NCBI RefSeq assembly: GCF_947507565.1
Contig: NC_089187.1
Location: 1,860,001-1,924,000 of the forward strand
DNA: 64,000 nt
DNA from: Oscarella lobularis
Taxonomy: Eukaryota; Porifera; Homoscleromorpha; Homosclerophorida; Oscarellidae
Reading direction: 5' to 3'
In this document: positions 1 through 12,490 of the stretch, piece by piece
Layout of the letters: every line of letters begins with the position of its first letter
How positions within the stretch are numbered: position 1 is the first letter of the stretch
Program-made: the position numbers and the translations under genes
Notes under the pieces: model-generated
Databases searched by the model: none
Told to the model about the DNA's origin: nothing
Seen by the model: the letters and a program-made list of their open reading frames with translations, nothing else

Positions 1-533
1 CGAAATTGACTAGAGCTAAAGTTGACGATTTCCAATGCCAGGAATTGGTGAGACCTCGGGCCAACGTAAAAGTGTGCTACACTACTTCTTGTCCACCGAG
101 GTGAGTTAATTAACGTTTCGAATTAAATATGAAATCGTATGCATCTTTGTTACAGATGGCGTGCAGCTGATTTTGGAAACTGCACGGAATCGTGTATCAA
201 AACTCGCAGAGTTTGGTGCGAAAAGATAAACAAAAGAGGCGGAACAGTGCGAGTGTCTTTCTATCATTGCAAGGCGGTCGGCAGGAAGCCTCCAAGAACT
301 CGTCGTTGTTCTGATAGTGGTCAGTGGGTGGTGTCAGATTGGTCAAAGGTGTGAAAATCTTTATTCTCTCAAAATCGTTTCTATTTGTCTCTTCGTAGTG
401 CTCGAATTCTTGTGGAAGGAGAAATGTAACTTGTGTTGACATATGCGGGAAATGGCGTGGAGCTTCTTGCCAACGTTCAGGGCCAAAGCCGCCTGTGTTT
501 AAGCCTTGCGGCGATGCAACATGCATAAATTAA
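1..533 (+). CDS. TSP1-repeat protein, 3' end (partial)
   Basis: This is the 3' part of a gene that enters the window from the left. Three exons fit: 1-100, 156-348 and 399-533, with GT-AG introns of 55 and 50 nt and a TAA stop at 531-533. The frame stays open back to base 3. The product is Cys/Trp-rich, with motifs such as WRAADFGNCTESC and WSKCSNSCGRR, each followed by evenly spaced cysteines. This is the pattern of thrombospondin type 1 repeats of the ADAMTS/ADAMTS-like kind, with about two and a half repeats visible. It ends shortly after the last repeat (CGDATCIN) with no membrane segment, so a secreted matrix protein or protease C-terminus is likely. The catalytic or N-terminal part lies outside the window, so the exact family member cannot be named. 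Confidence 0.75.
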
Positions 534-1785
534 CAGCTGAGAACAAAAAAAATCGGGACTCGTTTTTTTTTCTTTAGAGAAGTGTCTAGATCGTTGTTTG
601 TGCATAAGCATTCTTGCTTCGGATATTTCTCTTCTCAGAACTTCAACTCCGGCGTTCAAAGAAGGTATGTCGTAAAATAGAACCCTAGCAAACCTACCCT
701 ATACCCTTTTTTGTGACACCAACGCTGCACTTGCCACACGTACGTTTGTAATATGTTACGTTGAAACGTAGTTTCATATTTGCTAGGCAAACGTGTGTCA
801 AATTTTTACAAAGACCTTTGTCTAAAAGAGGGCTACAGCTGTATTTAGATTTAGATTTTAGATAGATACTGTATCTGGCATTTTTTCTTCAGGGATGAGC
901 GCCGTAGGCTAAATTTAGCAGCCTGCATTCTAGATGAGGAAACAGAGCTTGGAGAGCGAGGCGTTCGCCAGATAAGGAAGATCTAAAAGCGTCAATTGGT
1001 TTGGAAAGCGTGCCCGTATGAAAACCCCGTATCCCTGCGCCTTGCGTCTCCTCTTTCTCTTCGCCTTGGCTCAGTTGGGTCTTTCAGACAAGTGGGATCG
1101 AGAAGGCACGTCGTGCACATCGCTTTTCTTCTTCCGACAAGCAAAGGCGGTCCGGTCCGGTCCGTAGGAAGCGATAGGCTGGACGTCACGTGCGAAATCG
1201 CCATCGTCGACATTTCTGAAGGACTAGACTACGAGCTACGCCTCAGACGAACGACACAAAGGTAGAGATCAGTAATCGTCGCTGCGATAATTCTACAGCT
1301 TAGAAGTAGTTTCGGTTTCAATATAGCTTTTTTTTTTAGAGCAAGTGCGATAGGAAATTAAATTAATGAGACTCTTTGCATTGCAGGCATTGATCGCTCG
1401 TGCCTCCCGCGGTTAGTCCTGCCCGTCACCCATCCAGCCGCGCTTCTCCCGATTTGGACAACCCGTCGGTATCGACATCAAATTACTCAAAGTGCTCCAT
1501 CGAACGCAGTGCTGAACGCCTCGAAGTATATTTGCTTCGATCGAATCGCCTTTGAAATCGATTCGACCCGCTTCATCGACGTCGCCCACATTTTGCGTTG
1601 CTCTTGTGCCTCTTCGCGTGGGATAGTGCTCGGCTCTCGTCTTTCCTAGCGGGGATACTACTCTCCTCGGGATGAGTACTGTAGTTGCGTTGCCGTTTGC
1701 TGGACCGTGACGCACCAATATATATTTGAGTCAGAGTGAATTTGGCTCCAACACCTATTCAAGTTCACATCGAGAAGACGAGAGC
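534..1785. other. Intergenic, no gene seen
   Basis: No open frame here has recognisable motifs or splice-consistent continuation. Frames of about 70-100 codons are open on both strands around 990-1720, but they lack any domain signature and look like chance overlaps. The last ~60 bases (from about 1726) resemble the leader upstream of the genes at 2298 and 13313 (a GATTTGGCTYC-like word, then GAAGACGAGAG before the ATG), so a promoter or 5' UTR copy probably lies there. Confidence 0.5.
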
Positions 1786-2080
1786 ATGAGAGCTGTTCTG
1801 TGTTCGCGCTTCTGCTTGGTTTTCTGCTCATGTAAGAAGTTGGTGGAGTTGACAATGACGACGACGGCGACGATGACGACAACGACAGCCACCTCCTTCT
1901 CCATGCTACAGAGTAAATTGTCAGGTAGGGGGTGCGCGTTTTTCTCACTGACTTACACACGCTAGTCCCGTATTCTTTCATTTTTTGATCAGGTCAACTC
2001 TTGAGGTTCGAGGGGATTCTGTTCTCAAAAATGCAGCTTGGGCATACAGTGGCATTCAGGTAGCCTTGTCAAACAGTGGT
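1786..2080 (+). pseudogene. Decayed 5' copy of the TSP1 gene head
   Basis: This stretch resembles the first two exons of the gene at 2298. An ATGAGAGCT start opens a hydrophobic leader. The exon ends with the same PPxPCYxxNCQ codons at a GT donor (1924/1925), but that end is in another frame from the start codon. A second exon-like block begins at 1993 after TTTGATCAG and aligns with the TSP1 exon of the intact copy (CSQKC in place of CSKKC), but has an in-frame TGA near its fourth codon. Similarity fades near 2080, with no third exon. It is best read as a truncated tandem duplicate that no longer encodes protein. Confidence 0.65.
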
Positions 2081-2297
2081 TGTCAAATTAATGGGTTCCT
2101 CTAGAGGCTTGAAAATCCCTTGCGGCTGGCAGATTGGCTATCATGAGAGACATGCGGATCTGCTACCTGGGCGTTGTTATATCGATCACAACCTTATTGT
2201 TCCACCTTATATCGACGTCATCACTATCTGTAACAGTATATGTTAGAGAAGATTTGGCTTCAGAACCTATTTCAGTTTACGACGAGAAGAGAAGAGC

Positions 2298-5200
2298 ATG
2301 AGAGCTACACTCTGTTCACTTTTGCTCGTTCTTCTGCTTATTTCAGAAGGCGGCTGTTTCTGGTGGAGTCGTCGTCGTCGTCGTCCGCCTCCTCCGTGCT
2401 ACGCAAGAAACTGTCAGGTAAGGGTTTTCTGCCTACCAGTTTACACGTTGGCTTCATAGTCTTTCGCTTTTCATTCAGGTCAACTTATGGAATGCGTGGA
2501 ACTCCTGTTCTAAAAAGTGCGGCTCGGGCACGCAGTACCGTTATCGCTCCGTCTCGGTGTCACCGATGTGCGGAGGCTATTCGTGTCCTTCTACTTCGGT
2601 TGGTTGTGGTTCTCTAAAACTTTATTGATTACATTATTGTTTAGGCCAGTAAAAGCTGCAGCGATGGTTGTGCCCACCGCTGCTCTTCGTTCTCTGGTAG
2701 ATGCTCATGCTACACGGGCTATTACCTGTCGTCAAACTTAAAGAGTTGCCGGATTCGCAACTGCGGATCGCCGTCAGCGAGTTACTGCCCTTCTTATAGG
2801 ACGTACGGTTCGACCTGCAAATACCCGTCCTTCTCATGCAGTTCCGGAACGACTTATGGGAAAAAGTGCTACGTCTCGTGCCCAAGCAATTACGCTCGCG
2901 CAACGGGCAGCTCTTCGATCACTTGCTCTTCGTCCGGTTCCTGGCCGTCACACAGCACAATTTGGTGTTATAATCGGTGTTCGCTTTCGGTATGAGATTG
3001 GATAACGCCCTGCCATACGTTTTTCAAGCTGCGTTTTTCGCAGATTCGAATGTCTAGCGTGTCTGTCGCAGAGAACGCTAGCGTGGGAAATACCGTGGGA
3101 TGGCTTTCCTCTAGCGATTCGGACTGCAGCGGAATCTCGTATCAGCTGGTAAATAGCGCCGGGAGTAGATTCAGAATATCCGGAAGTCGAGTTCTTGTCA
3201 ACTCCAGGCTTAACTACGAATCGTCGAGCACGTCAGTAAAATTTTGTCTCTTTTCTTGTCTTTTCGAATGGCTGTTTTTCATTTGTGCAGGCACGCAATC
3301 AAGATCCGCGCCACGGAGCCTGGAGGCATTGTAATCGAGAAACCATTTACCATATCAATTTTGAACGTGAATGAATCTCCAACTGGAATATCGGTACGTC
3401 TCCCACAGCATGATGTATCACATGAACTTACCTGCATGCTCGCGTAGCTCTCAAATCGATACGTAAATGAGAATAGCGCCTACGGAACTGTAGTCGGAAG
3501 TTTCACGACTCACGATCCCGACACGGGGCAATCTCACAGTCTTACACTGCTAAACAGTGCCGGGGGCCGATTTCGAATTCAAGGAAATCAGCTTCAGGTT
3601 GCGGTGTCAAACAGCCGGTGTCTCTCTTACGGTGGCAGTTACTGCTCGTTAAATTACGAAGCGAAGACCTCTCATTATATCGGAGTTCGCAGCCGCGACA
3701 GCGGTACTCCGTCAAAATACATTAATCGATATTTGTATGTCTATTTGCGAAATGTGAACGATCGTCCGAGAAACCTTCGGCTTTCTGGAAGAACCTTACA
3801 AGAAAATGCGACAATCGGTACCGTAGTAGGAACGCTAACGGCGTCTGACGAAGATTTCGTGCAATCGCTGACGTACTCGCTAACCAACAATGCCGGTGGC
3901 CGATTTTCTATAAGTAGCGGCAATAAAGTGGTGCTCGCTACGAGAAGTGGAATTGACTATGAAACAGCAACCAGTCACTTGATTACCGTTCTCGTGAAAG
4001 ACAGTGGAAGCCCGTCTCTGAGTTTATCTTCTTCGTTTAGTATCTATATTTCGAACGTAAACGAGCCGCCGGGAATGATCACGTTTTCGTCCACCGGTGG
4101 ACAGCGGTGGTTTAGGAGCAATTCGGCTTCAGTGAATGAGAACTCCGCCAAGACTACAGTTGTTGGAACGTTGATGGGCTACGATCCGGACGCCGGTGAT
4201 AAGCTCGCGTTTGGCCTGGACGCTACTTCCGGTGGACGGTTTGCTTTGAAGTCGAGCTCGGCGGTGTGTTCATCGGGCTCCTTTGGCGTAATATACATAA
4301 TTAGGTGTTTTTGAAGCGAATTATTCGCGTCTTTTGTGTGTGTAGAGTTGGAAGAGTCGATGCACGGTGCCAGTGATTGTTAATGGCGACCTCAACTACG
4401 AAGTGGCATCTCGTCGCACTATCTCAGTTCGACTCGCAGATGAGGGCAACCTAATCAAAAGAGAAAATCGCTTGATTGAGATCAGGAACTTGAATGATCC
4501 TCCGCGAGACATCATCCTGTCTAGCCGATACGTCAACGAAAACCGAAACAACGCGATTGTCGGCACTTTTCGGACGATCGACGAAGATACGAGGGACACT
4601 TTTACGTACAAGTTGCTAAATTCGGCTGGTGGAAAATTTGTTCTTGGCGGCGCGACGCTCATAACGGCAGTGAATGCGAACTTAAACTATGAAATTCAGC
4701 GATCATATTTCATCACCGTACAATCAACTGACTCTGGAAAACTCTCCTATAGCAAGAACTTTTGGCTTTATGTCAACGACGTAAACGAGAGTCCTGGATT
4801 CGTCACGATAACAGCAAACCGAGTAGCAGAGAACAGTGCTCAAGGCACGACAGTTGGACTACTCTACGCCAGCGATCCAGACAATCAGAAGCAGACGCGG
4901 CAACGGGTGACGTACGCGCTTATAGACAGTGCCGGCGGTCGGTTTAGGATGGTCGGAAACACTGTTCAAGTGGCCGTTTCGAATGCGCGCTGCCTCGCTA
5001 TTGGCGGATCGGCGTGTCTGCTCAACTACGAAGCCGTGACGTCGCATCGTATTGTCGTACGCGCTACAGATAACGGGAGTCCACCTCTATGGCGAAACAC
5101 TGCTATCACAATCTATTTGAGGAACGTAAACGATCGACCTCGAGATCTTTCGATAAACAAGTTCCAAGTCAAAGAGAAAGCTGCCATTGGCACGGCGATT

Positions 5201-8200
5201 GGAACTTTGACTGCAAGGGATGAAGACACCGGCCAGCGTCTTTCTTATCGACTAACTGATAGCGATGGTGGGCGATTCAGTTTGAAAGGAGCCCAATTGC
5301 TTAAGGCCAAGTCGACAGACTATGAAACGAAAACAGCACATTCTGTCGTTGTCTCAGTGACCGACAACGGGTCGCCGCCACTGTCGGTAAGATTGCCTAA
5401 ACTCGGGCGTCCTAATTTTGAGACTTTTCACGATTTCAGATCTCTCGGAAAATTACAATTGAGGTGTTGGATGAGAAAGAGCCGCCGGTTTCTATTCGTT
5501 TCAGCGACACCGGGAGTCAGCTTAGTTTTTCAAACAATTCTCCACGCATCAGGGAGAATAGTGCGCTTAATACTGTCATCGGAAGAGTGATAGCTCGCGA
5601 TCAGGAGAAGGGTGTGTTGACTCTTTCCTTAGATGAAGATGCCGACGGTCTTTTTCAATTGGCAACTTCTACCATGTGTACGGTCTCGGTGAGTTTTTGT
5701 TTTGTGTTCACGGAACATTTTTGATTCTGATCTTTTACAGGGAGGTTTTACTGTCTGCTTCGCAAATGTCGTTGTTGCGGGCTCACTTAATTACGAAGAA
5801 AATAATCGGCACACCGTTATTGTGCGTGCTACTGACGTCAGTGGACTTCACAAAGCTGTCCGCTTCACTATTACCGTCGTTGATGTGAATGACAAGCCAG
5901 AGGCAAGGAAGCAGAGGCCTTCATCCTTTGAGCGACTTTTTTACCGCTTTTTCTAGGACATCACCCTTTCATTTTCTGAGATTTTAGAAAATATGAACGG
6001 TGCCCTCGTCGGACGTCTTACCACTTTGGACGAAGATTCATCTCAGACTCACACTTATGTGCTGGAAAACGGAGCAGGTGGTAGATTTATTAGAGTGGGT
6101 AGCGATATTCGCGTATCATCGTCAGCCAATTTGGACTACGAGACGGTTTCGCAGTACACTATTTCTGTCAAAACATCCGACAATGGTTCGCCGTCCATGT
6201 CAACCAGTAAGAATTTTGTTATAGAGGTGTTGGACGTCAATGAAAAACCTGTAACGGTGAGACTGAATGGCAATCGTGTTCGTGAAAATAGCGGCATCGG
6301 AACGACGATAGGCATCATGTCTGTAATTGATCCTGATAATACCAGGACGCCTCTTCAAACATTCTCTTACACGCTTAAGGAAAGTGCAGGAAGTCTATTC
6401 AGGGTGGATAATAACGTTGTCAAGGTGGCCGCGTCGAATGTACGGTGCTTGGCTCTTGGAGGAAACGAATGCCTTTTGAATTACGAAAGACAAAACGTGT
6501 ACGACATCGTCGTGCAAGCAACCGATAGTGGATTTCCGCCGTTATCTGTCAGCGTTACGTTGAGCATCACTGTTACCGATGAGAATGACAAACCGAGGAA
6601 CCTTAATGTTTCAGACAACAAAGTGAGGGAAAACAGCGTGGTTGGCACCAGAGTTGGATTTTTATCTGCTGACGATGAAGATGGAGACAGTATAGCGTTT
6701 TCATTGTCCCACTCTGACAATGGCATGTTTAGAATAGTAGGAAATCAGCTGCAAACCGCGAAGGCATTCGATTACGAAATTTCCAAAGTTTACAACGTAA
6801 CTGTTGTGGCTAGAGACAGTGGTTTACCTCCTCTATGGGTAAGTGTAACAGATAGACGCTCTCGCACCTAAGAGACTGCAGGGTCTTTATTAGATTTCCA
6901 GAACGTTTCTCGTTGATGTTCTTGACGCCAATGAACAGCCAGCTTTTATCAACTTGACTGACACGAATGGACAGCTGTCTTTTGTTCGAGACAAGCCTCG
7001 AATTGATGAAAACACTTTTAGTGGCACTGTGGTAGGCACAGTTGTAAGCTCGGATCCAGACACTGGCGATACATTGGAATTTCACTTGAATGACGACGCA
7101 GAAGGAAGATTTTCACTTGGAAATGTTACATGCAGGACAAAAAGATTGGTAAGTAGGCGATAGACAATAAAGAATAATTTGCACTTGAAAAAGAGCTTTT
7201 TCAGGTAACGTGCTGGACTTCATTAGTTGTCGCAGAGTCGCTCAACTACGAAGAAAGTTCTAGTCATAGCATCGAAATTCGTTCCACCGACTCTAAAGGC
7301 AAATCAATCACGTCTGCGTTTACTATTGCTGTTGTAAACGTTAACGACGGCCCCGAGGACATCCTGCTGTCTGAGACATCAATCGAAGAAAACCAAAACA
7401 GCGCATTCTTAGGCAGTCTGACGACCATTGACGACGACGTTGGAGACAGTCACACGTACGCCTTAATAAAGACGGCAGGTGGCCGATTCGTAATTTTTGG
7501 TGAAAACCTACTAACAGCAGCTGACGCCAATTTGGATTACGAAGAACGATCCGAATACATAATAGGTGTACGATCGACTGACTCTGGATCGCCTCCACGA
7601 GCTTTTCGTAAAAAATTCACGATAAAAGTGGTAGATGTGAACGAAGAGCCAAGTGCTCTATTGTTGAAAGGCAATAAGGTGAAAGAGAACAGTCCTAAAG
7701 GAACTCCTGTTGGGACCTTGTCGGCGGTTGATCCGGACAACGCGGCAACTAATCGCCAGACTTTGACGTTTACTTTGGTTGATAGTGCAGGGGGTCGCTT
7801 TGCTATCGAAGATGGTGTGGTAAAGGTAGCGATGTCAAATGTGCGTTGCTTGTCGTACGGTGGACAGGCGTGCCAAATCAACTATGAATCGGCGCAAAGC
7901 CACAATATCACCGTCGCTGTGACCGATGATGGAAATCCTGTGCGTCGCCGCGATTTCGTACTGACGATCTACGTCACTGACGCCAACGATAAACCGCGAA
8001 ATCTTACGATCGATAGCTTCCAAGTCGACGAAAACGAGCCTGTTGGTACATTGGTGGGAAATTTAAGCGCTTTCGACGAGGACGTCGGCGATGTTCTCTC
8101 GTTTGAGTTACTGCAGCACAACGTCGGATTTGAAATACGTGGCAATGAGCTTTTGAAAGCGAGGTCGGCTAACTACGAGACAAAAAAGTCGCACAATATC

Positions 8201-11200
8201 ACAGTGCTTGTGACTGATAACGGCGAACCGTCAGAATGGGTAAAAATCTAAAAGCGGTACATTTGTCAAGATGTTTTTTACCTCTCCTAATGTAGACAAT
8301 GAAATCATTTGTAATTGAAGTGGTAGACAAGAACGAAGCTCCAGTTGAAATAATTTTCACTGACGAAGACGGGCAGCTGAGCTTCGTTGACAACAAACCC
8401 CAAGTGGAAGAGAATTCTCCGAATGGCACAGTGATTGGCATGCTGATGGGTCTTGACGCAGACGCAGAGCAGTTGCTGACGTTTTTCCTCTACGACGACG
8501 ATGAAGGACAATTTGGAATACTTAACGCAACGGCGAATTGTAGCTCGAACGTGTCCGCTCCTGTAAGTCGCTAACAAACGGCGTTGTTCCAAGCATTTAG
8601 TACTTTGAGAAATAGGGTGTCAGGACGGTGTGCAGTGCAAAGATCATAACGAAAAATTCGTTCAACTACGAAGACCCTGTCAGTCACAGTATTGCCGTTC
8701 GTGCTACCGATGCAGGCCATCTCAACAAAACTGCACAATTTTTCATTAGAATCGTAGACGTCAACGAAAAACCTACGGTAAGTGTCAAACGTTTTTTGTT
8801 ATGAAAAATGTATTTTCCTTTCAGGGTATTCTATATTCTGGCAACACAAGTGTCTCTGAAAATCGAATTGATGTCGTTCTTGGCTATATGGCGACTATCG
8901 ACAAGGACCAATTTCAGTCGTACACGTACACGTTAGCCGATGACGCCGGTGGTCGATTCGTTGTCGAGGGCCACATACTGAAAGTGTCTTCGTCGGCAAA
9001 TCTCGACTATGAATTTGCTGAACGTCACGCTGTCGTTGTGAATTCGACGGACAGCGGTTCGCCTCCGCTTTCGGTCTCCGAGACGTTCGTCATTCAAGTT
9101 TTGGACGTAAACGAGGCTCCATCGGCTGTGATTCTAGACAGAAATACTGTCATTGAAAACAGTCCCTCAAATACGGTGATCGGAAATTTGTCGTCTGTGG
9201 ATTCCGACTATTCACAGACCCATTCGTATAAACTTGTGGACTCGAGCGACGGTCGATTTATATTGGCAGGAAACACTTTAAAAACGGCCGTATCCAACGT
9301 GAGATGTTTAGAAGTGGGAGGCAGCGAATGCATTTTGAACCACGAAAAAGCAGAAGAACGGTACATTCGCGTTCGTGCAACCGATAGCGGATCGCCGCCG
9401 CTCTCCGTCGAATCCCAGTTAAAGATTCGAGTGGCAGATGCAAACGATAGGCCGAGAAATCTAACGTTATCAAGCAGTGAAGTGCACGAAAATGTGCCGG
9501 CTGGGACTGAAATAGGAACATTGGGAGCAAAGGACGAAGACGACTCTCAGGAACTTGTTTTTGATCTAGCGTACGAGAATAGGGATCACTTCAGAATTAT
9601 TGGGAATGAACTGCAGATGACGATCACTCCAAATTTCGAGATGACGAGATTATATTCTGTCATTATTATAGCCCAAGACAATGGCATTCCTCAGATGAAC
9701 GTAATTGCAGTACAGTTATATGACTACATATTTAATATGTGATGTTATACGTAGGTCTCAAAGACTTTTAGCATCGAAATTTTAGACGTGAACGAACCTC
9801 CATTTGACGTCAACGTCACCGACGAATACGGTCTAATGAACTTCAGCAGAGGCATGCCCAGAGTCGATGAAAACACTTCCAAAGGAACAATAATTGGAAA
9901 AGTTGTCGCTAAGGATTACGACGCCAACGATACGTTGATGTTCTTCTTGGACGATGACTCTGGCGGGCATTTTGCTTTGGAAACGACGACGTGCCAGTCC
10001 GAAGCTGGCGTGGCGGTACGACTACGTACTGTTCGGTGCGCTAGCGAGATGAATAATTTTTTGACGATTTTAGGACGTACACACTGTCTGTTGGACGACG
10101 CTTGTCGTTTCAGCAAATCTCGACTACGAAAGCGACGATCACTTACAGCACATAAACATTAGCGTGTACGACTCGGGAGAGCTATCTGTTGTTCGTCAGT
10201 TTGTCGTTGCTATTGGAAACGTCAATTATCGACCAAAGGACATCAAGTTTTCTGACGTCACTCAAGGTTCGGTCAAAGAAAATCAAGAGAACGCATTTGT
10301 TGCTAGTCTAGTGACAATCGACGATGACCAATCTGACAAACACACGTACGAATTGATTGGCTCCGCTAACAATCGATTCACGATTGACGGCAACACCCTA
10401 ACGACAATAGCAAGTTTAGATTATGAAGACGAGTCAGAACACACAGTCGTCATCAGGTCTATTGACTCCGGATTTCCTCCACTGTACGTCGACAAAAACT
10501 TCACAATACACGTAACAGATGTCAATGAGGCACCTAGCGCTGTGATGGTAAAGGACAACGATGTGAAAGAGAACAGTGAGATTGGTACTCTTGTCGGTAA
10601 ATTGCACGCTGACGATCCCGACAATGCTCGAACAACTCGTCAGGTGGTGACGTTTACGATGACTGATAGTGCAAGCGGTCGTTTCATGATCGAGGGTGAC
10701 GTCGTCGTCGTTGCCATTTCTAATCAGCGCTGTTTGGCGTTTGGTGGCGCAGAGTGCAAAATCAATTACGAGACGGCCAAGTGGCACAATATAACAATTC
10801 GTGCTGAAGACGACGGTACTCCTCGACTTGGCCGCACGTTCAATTTGACAATCTACGTGACCGATGTCAACGATCAGCCAAGAAATCTTGAAATAGACGC
10901 ATATCAAGTTGAAGAGAATGAAACCGCTGATACATTAGTGGGGTCGTTCCTTGCCACTGACGAGGACGAAGGTGACGTTCTTTCGTACACTCTCCTAGAC
11001 GACGATGAAGGACAGTTCAAAGTGAATGGGAGCGATTTACTGAAGGCGCGTGGAACTGACTACGAGACTCGCAAGTCTCATGCCATCACAGTGGAAGTAA
11101 CAGATAGTAAAGAACCTGTTAAGTCGGTAAGTTTTGTATATTTGTTCGCGTTTATTACACCTTTTAATTATGTACAGATGAATGCGACTTTTATCATCGA

Positions 11201-12490
11201 GGTTCTTAACGTAAACGAACCGCCGGTGGCAATATACTTTAAAGACCGCGGCGGACAGCTGAGCTTCCAAGACAACTATCCTCGAGTCGAGGAGAATTCA
11301 GCAATGAATACCGTAGTAGGTATTGTGGAAGGTCTCGATGAAGATGCGGGTCAAATTTTGACGTTTTCGCTTGACAACGTCGATGGAAGATTTGGCGTCG
11401 AAGCATCAACTTGTCGTGCAACGAATTCAATTGATGTTAGTCCTTTTCGCTCTACAATCAAATTTGTATAATTTAGTCTTTCCTAGGGTGCTAAAACGGT
11501 GTGCATTGCGAACGTCACCGTGGAAGGAGATCTCGACTTCGAAACAAGTGAAAACCACAGCGTTCTTATTAGAGCGTCTGATAAAGGCGAGAAATTTAAG
11601 CGGGTACCTTTTGCTGTTACCGTTGTGGACGTCAATGATAAGCCTACGGTAGGAAGGCAGAAGTCTGCTAATAGACATCATGTCTAGTTATGTGGCATTC
11701 ACTTATTTAGGACATCGTGATTTCTGGCGGTTCAAATCCCAGCGTGTATGAAAATCAAAACGACCTAATTGTCGGCGATTTGGTAACCGTCGACGATGAT
11801 ATAAATCAATCGTACCGCTACACCTTGATTAATGACGCTGAAGGACGATTCTATGTTGACGGCAACAAACTCATAGTCTCGTCGACGGCAAATCTAGACT
11901 TCGAAAATAGCACTGAGCACACCATCTTGTTGAAGTCGACCGACAACGGAACACCGCCCATGTTCGTGCCCAAGTCGTTCGTTGTCAATGTATTGGACGA
12001 GAACGAAGCACCGAGTTCGGTTCTTTTAGATAGATATGTTGTCGATAGTCTCGGTGTCGGTGACGTGGTTGCTAACCTCTCCACCCAGGATCCGGATAAC
12101 GCTTTGACAACGAGGCAAACGTTTTCGTACGAGATTTCAGACGAAGAATCTCTTGGTTACGGATTCAGCATAGATGGGGATCAATTGAAGGTTACGCAAT
12201 GGGTGTGGAGATGTTTGGCTAAAAATCAAAGAAGAGTGTGTTCTGAGGACTCTCGAATCGCGTCGACAGGCAAGAAGTATACAATCAGGGTGCGTTCGAC
12301 CGATAGCGGCATTCCGTCGAAGTCGATCGAGGCGACTTTGTCGATTCAAATGAATGACGCTGGTTTCAATGAATGCGTCTTGGGCAAAGTGATTGAAAAT
12401 TGTCGTCCATCGCGTTCGATTCAGCAGTCAGGTGGGACGGGAGAGAGGGACAGGGAAGGAGCGGCTCTGTCTGCACCTCGGCGTGGCTAA
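2298..12490 (+). CDS. Giant secreted cadherin with TSP1-EGF-sushi head
   Basis: Twenty exons fit: 2298-2417, 2479-2598, 2645-2989, 3044-3231, 3291-3393, 3448-4287, 4346-5386, 5440-5688, 5741-5902, 5957-6838, 6894-7148, 7205-8239, 8296-8562, 8616-8777, 8825-9700, 9755-10015, 10074-11126, 11178-11435, 11487-11648, 11711-12490. They sum to 9,159 nt (3,052 aa) with phases in agreement. Order: signal peptide (1-20), Arg/Pro-rich linker, TSP1 (41-80; WNAWNSCSKKCGSG), EGF-like Cys cluster (about 85-115), a sushi-like domain (about 116-190), then about 26 cadherin repeats to near 3,000. The repeats show ENSxxGTxVG, DxDxxQ, LNYE/LDYE, RATDSGSPPLS and DVNExP calcium-site motifs. Every fourth repeat carries an RCLxxGGxxC insert. 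I see no transmembrane helix and no catenin-binding tail, so the protein is probably secreted; the last 40 residues are unusual and a missed 3' exon is possible. One intron (5903) has a GC donor. Confidence 0.85.
3448..12300 (+). repeat. Higher-order tandem array of cadherin repeats
   Basis: Within the cadherin gene, four-repeat blocks of about 1.4 kb recur. The Cys-bearing RCLxxGG insert appears near 3612, 4985, 6439, 7840, 9299, 10722 and (degenerate) 12206. Blocks alternate in gene structure. Some have a separate 162-nt exon followed by an exon of about 780-880 nt (5741, 8616, 11487), while the intervening blocks have the same sequence fused into one exon of about 1,040 nt (4346, 7205, 10074). 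The 162-nt exons are spaced 2,875 and 2,871 nt apart, so the latest duplicating unit was about 2.87 kb and carried eight cadherin repeats. Confidence 0.8.

Noticed and set aside
992-1718. Overlapping frames of 70-100 codons on both strands
   Set aside because: No domain motif, no signal peptide, no consistent splice sites; open on both strands at once, as chance frames are.
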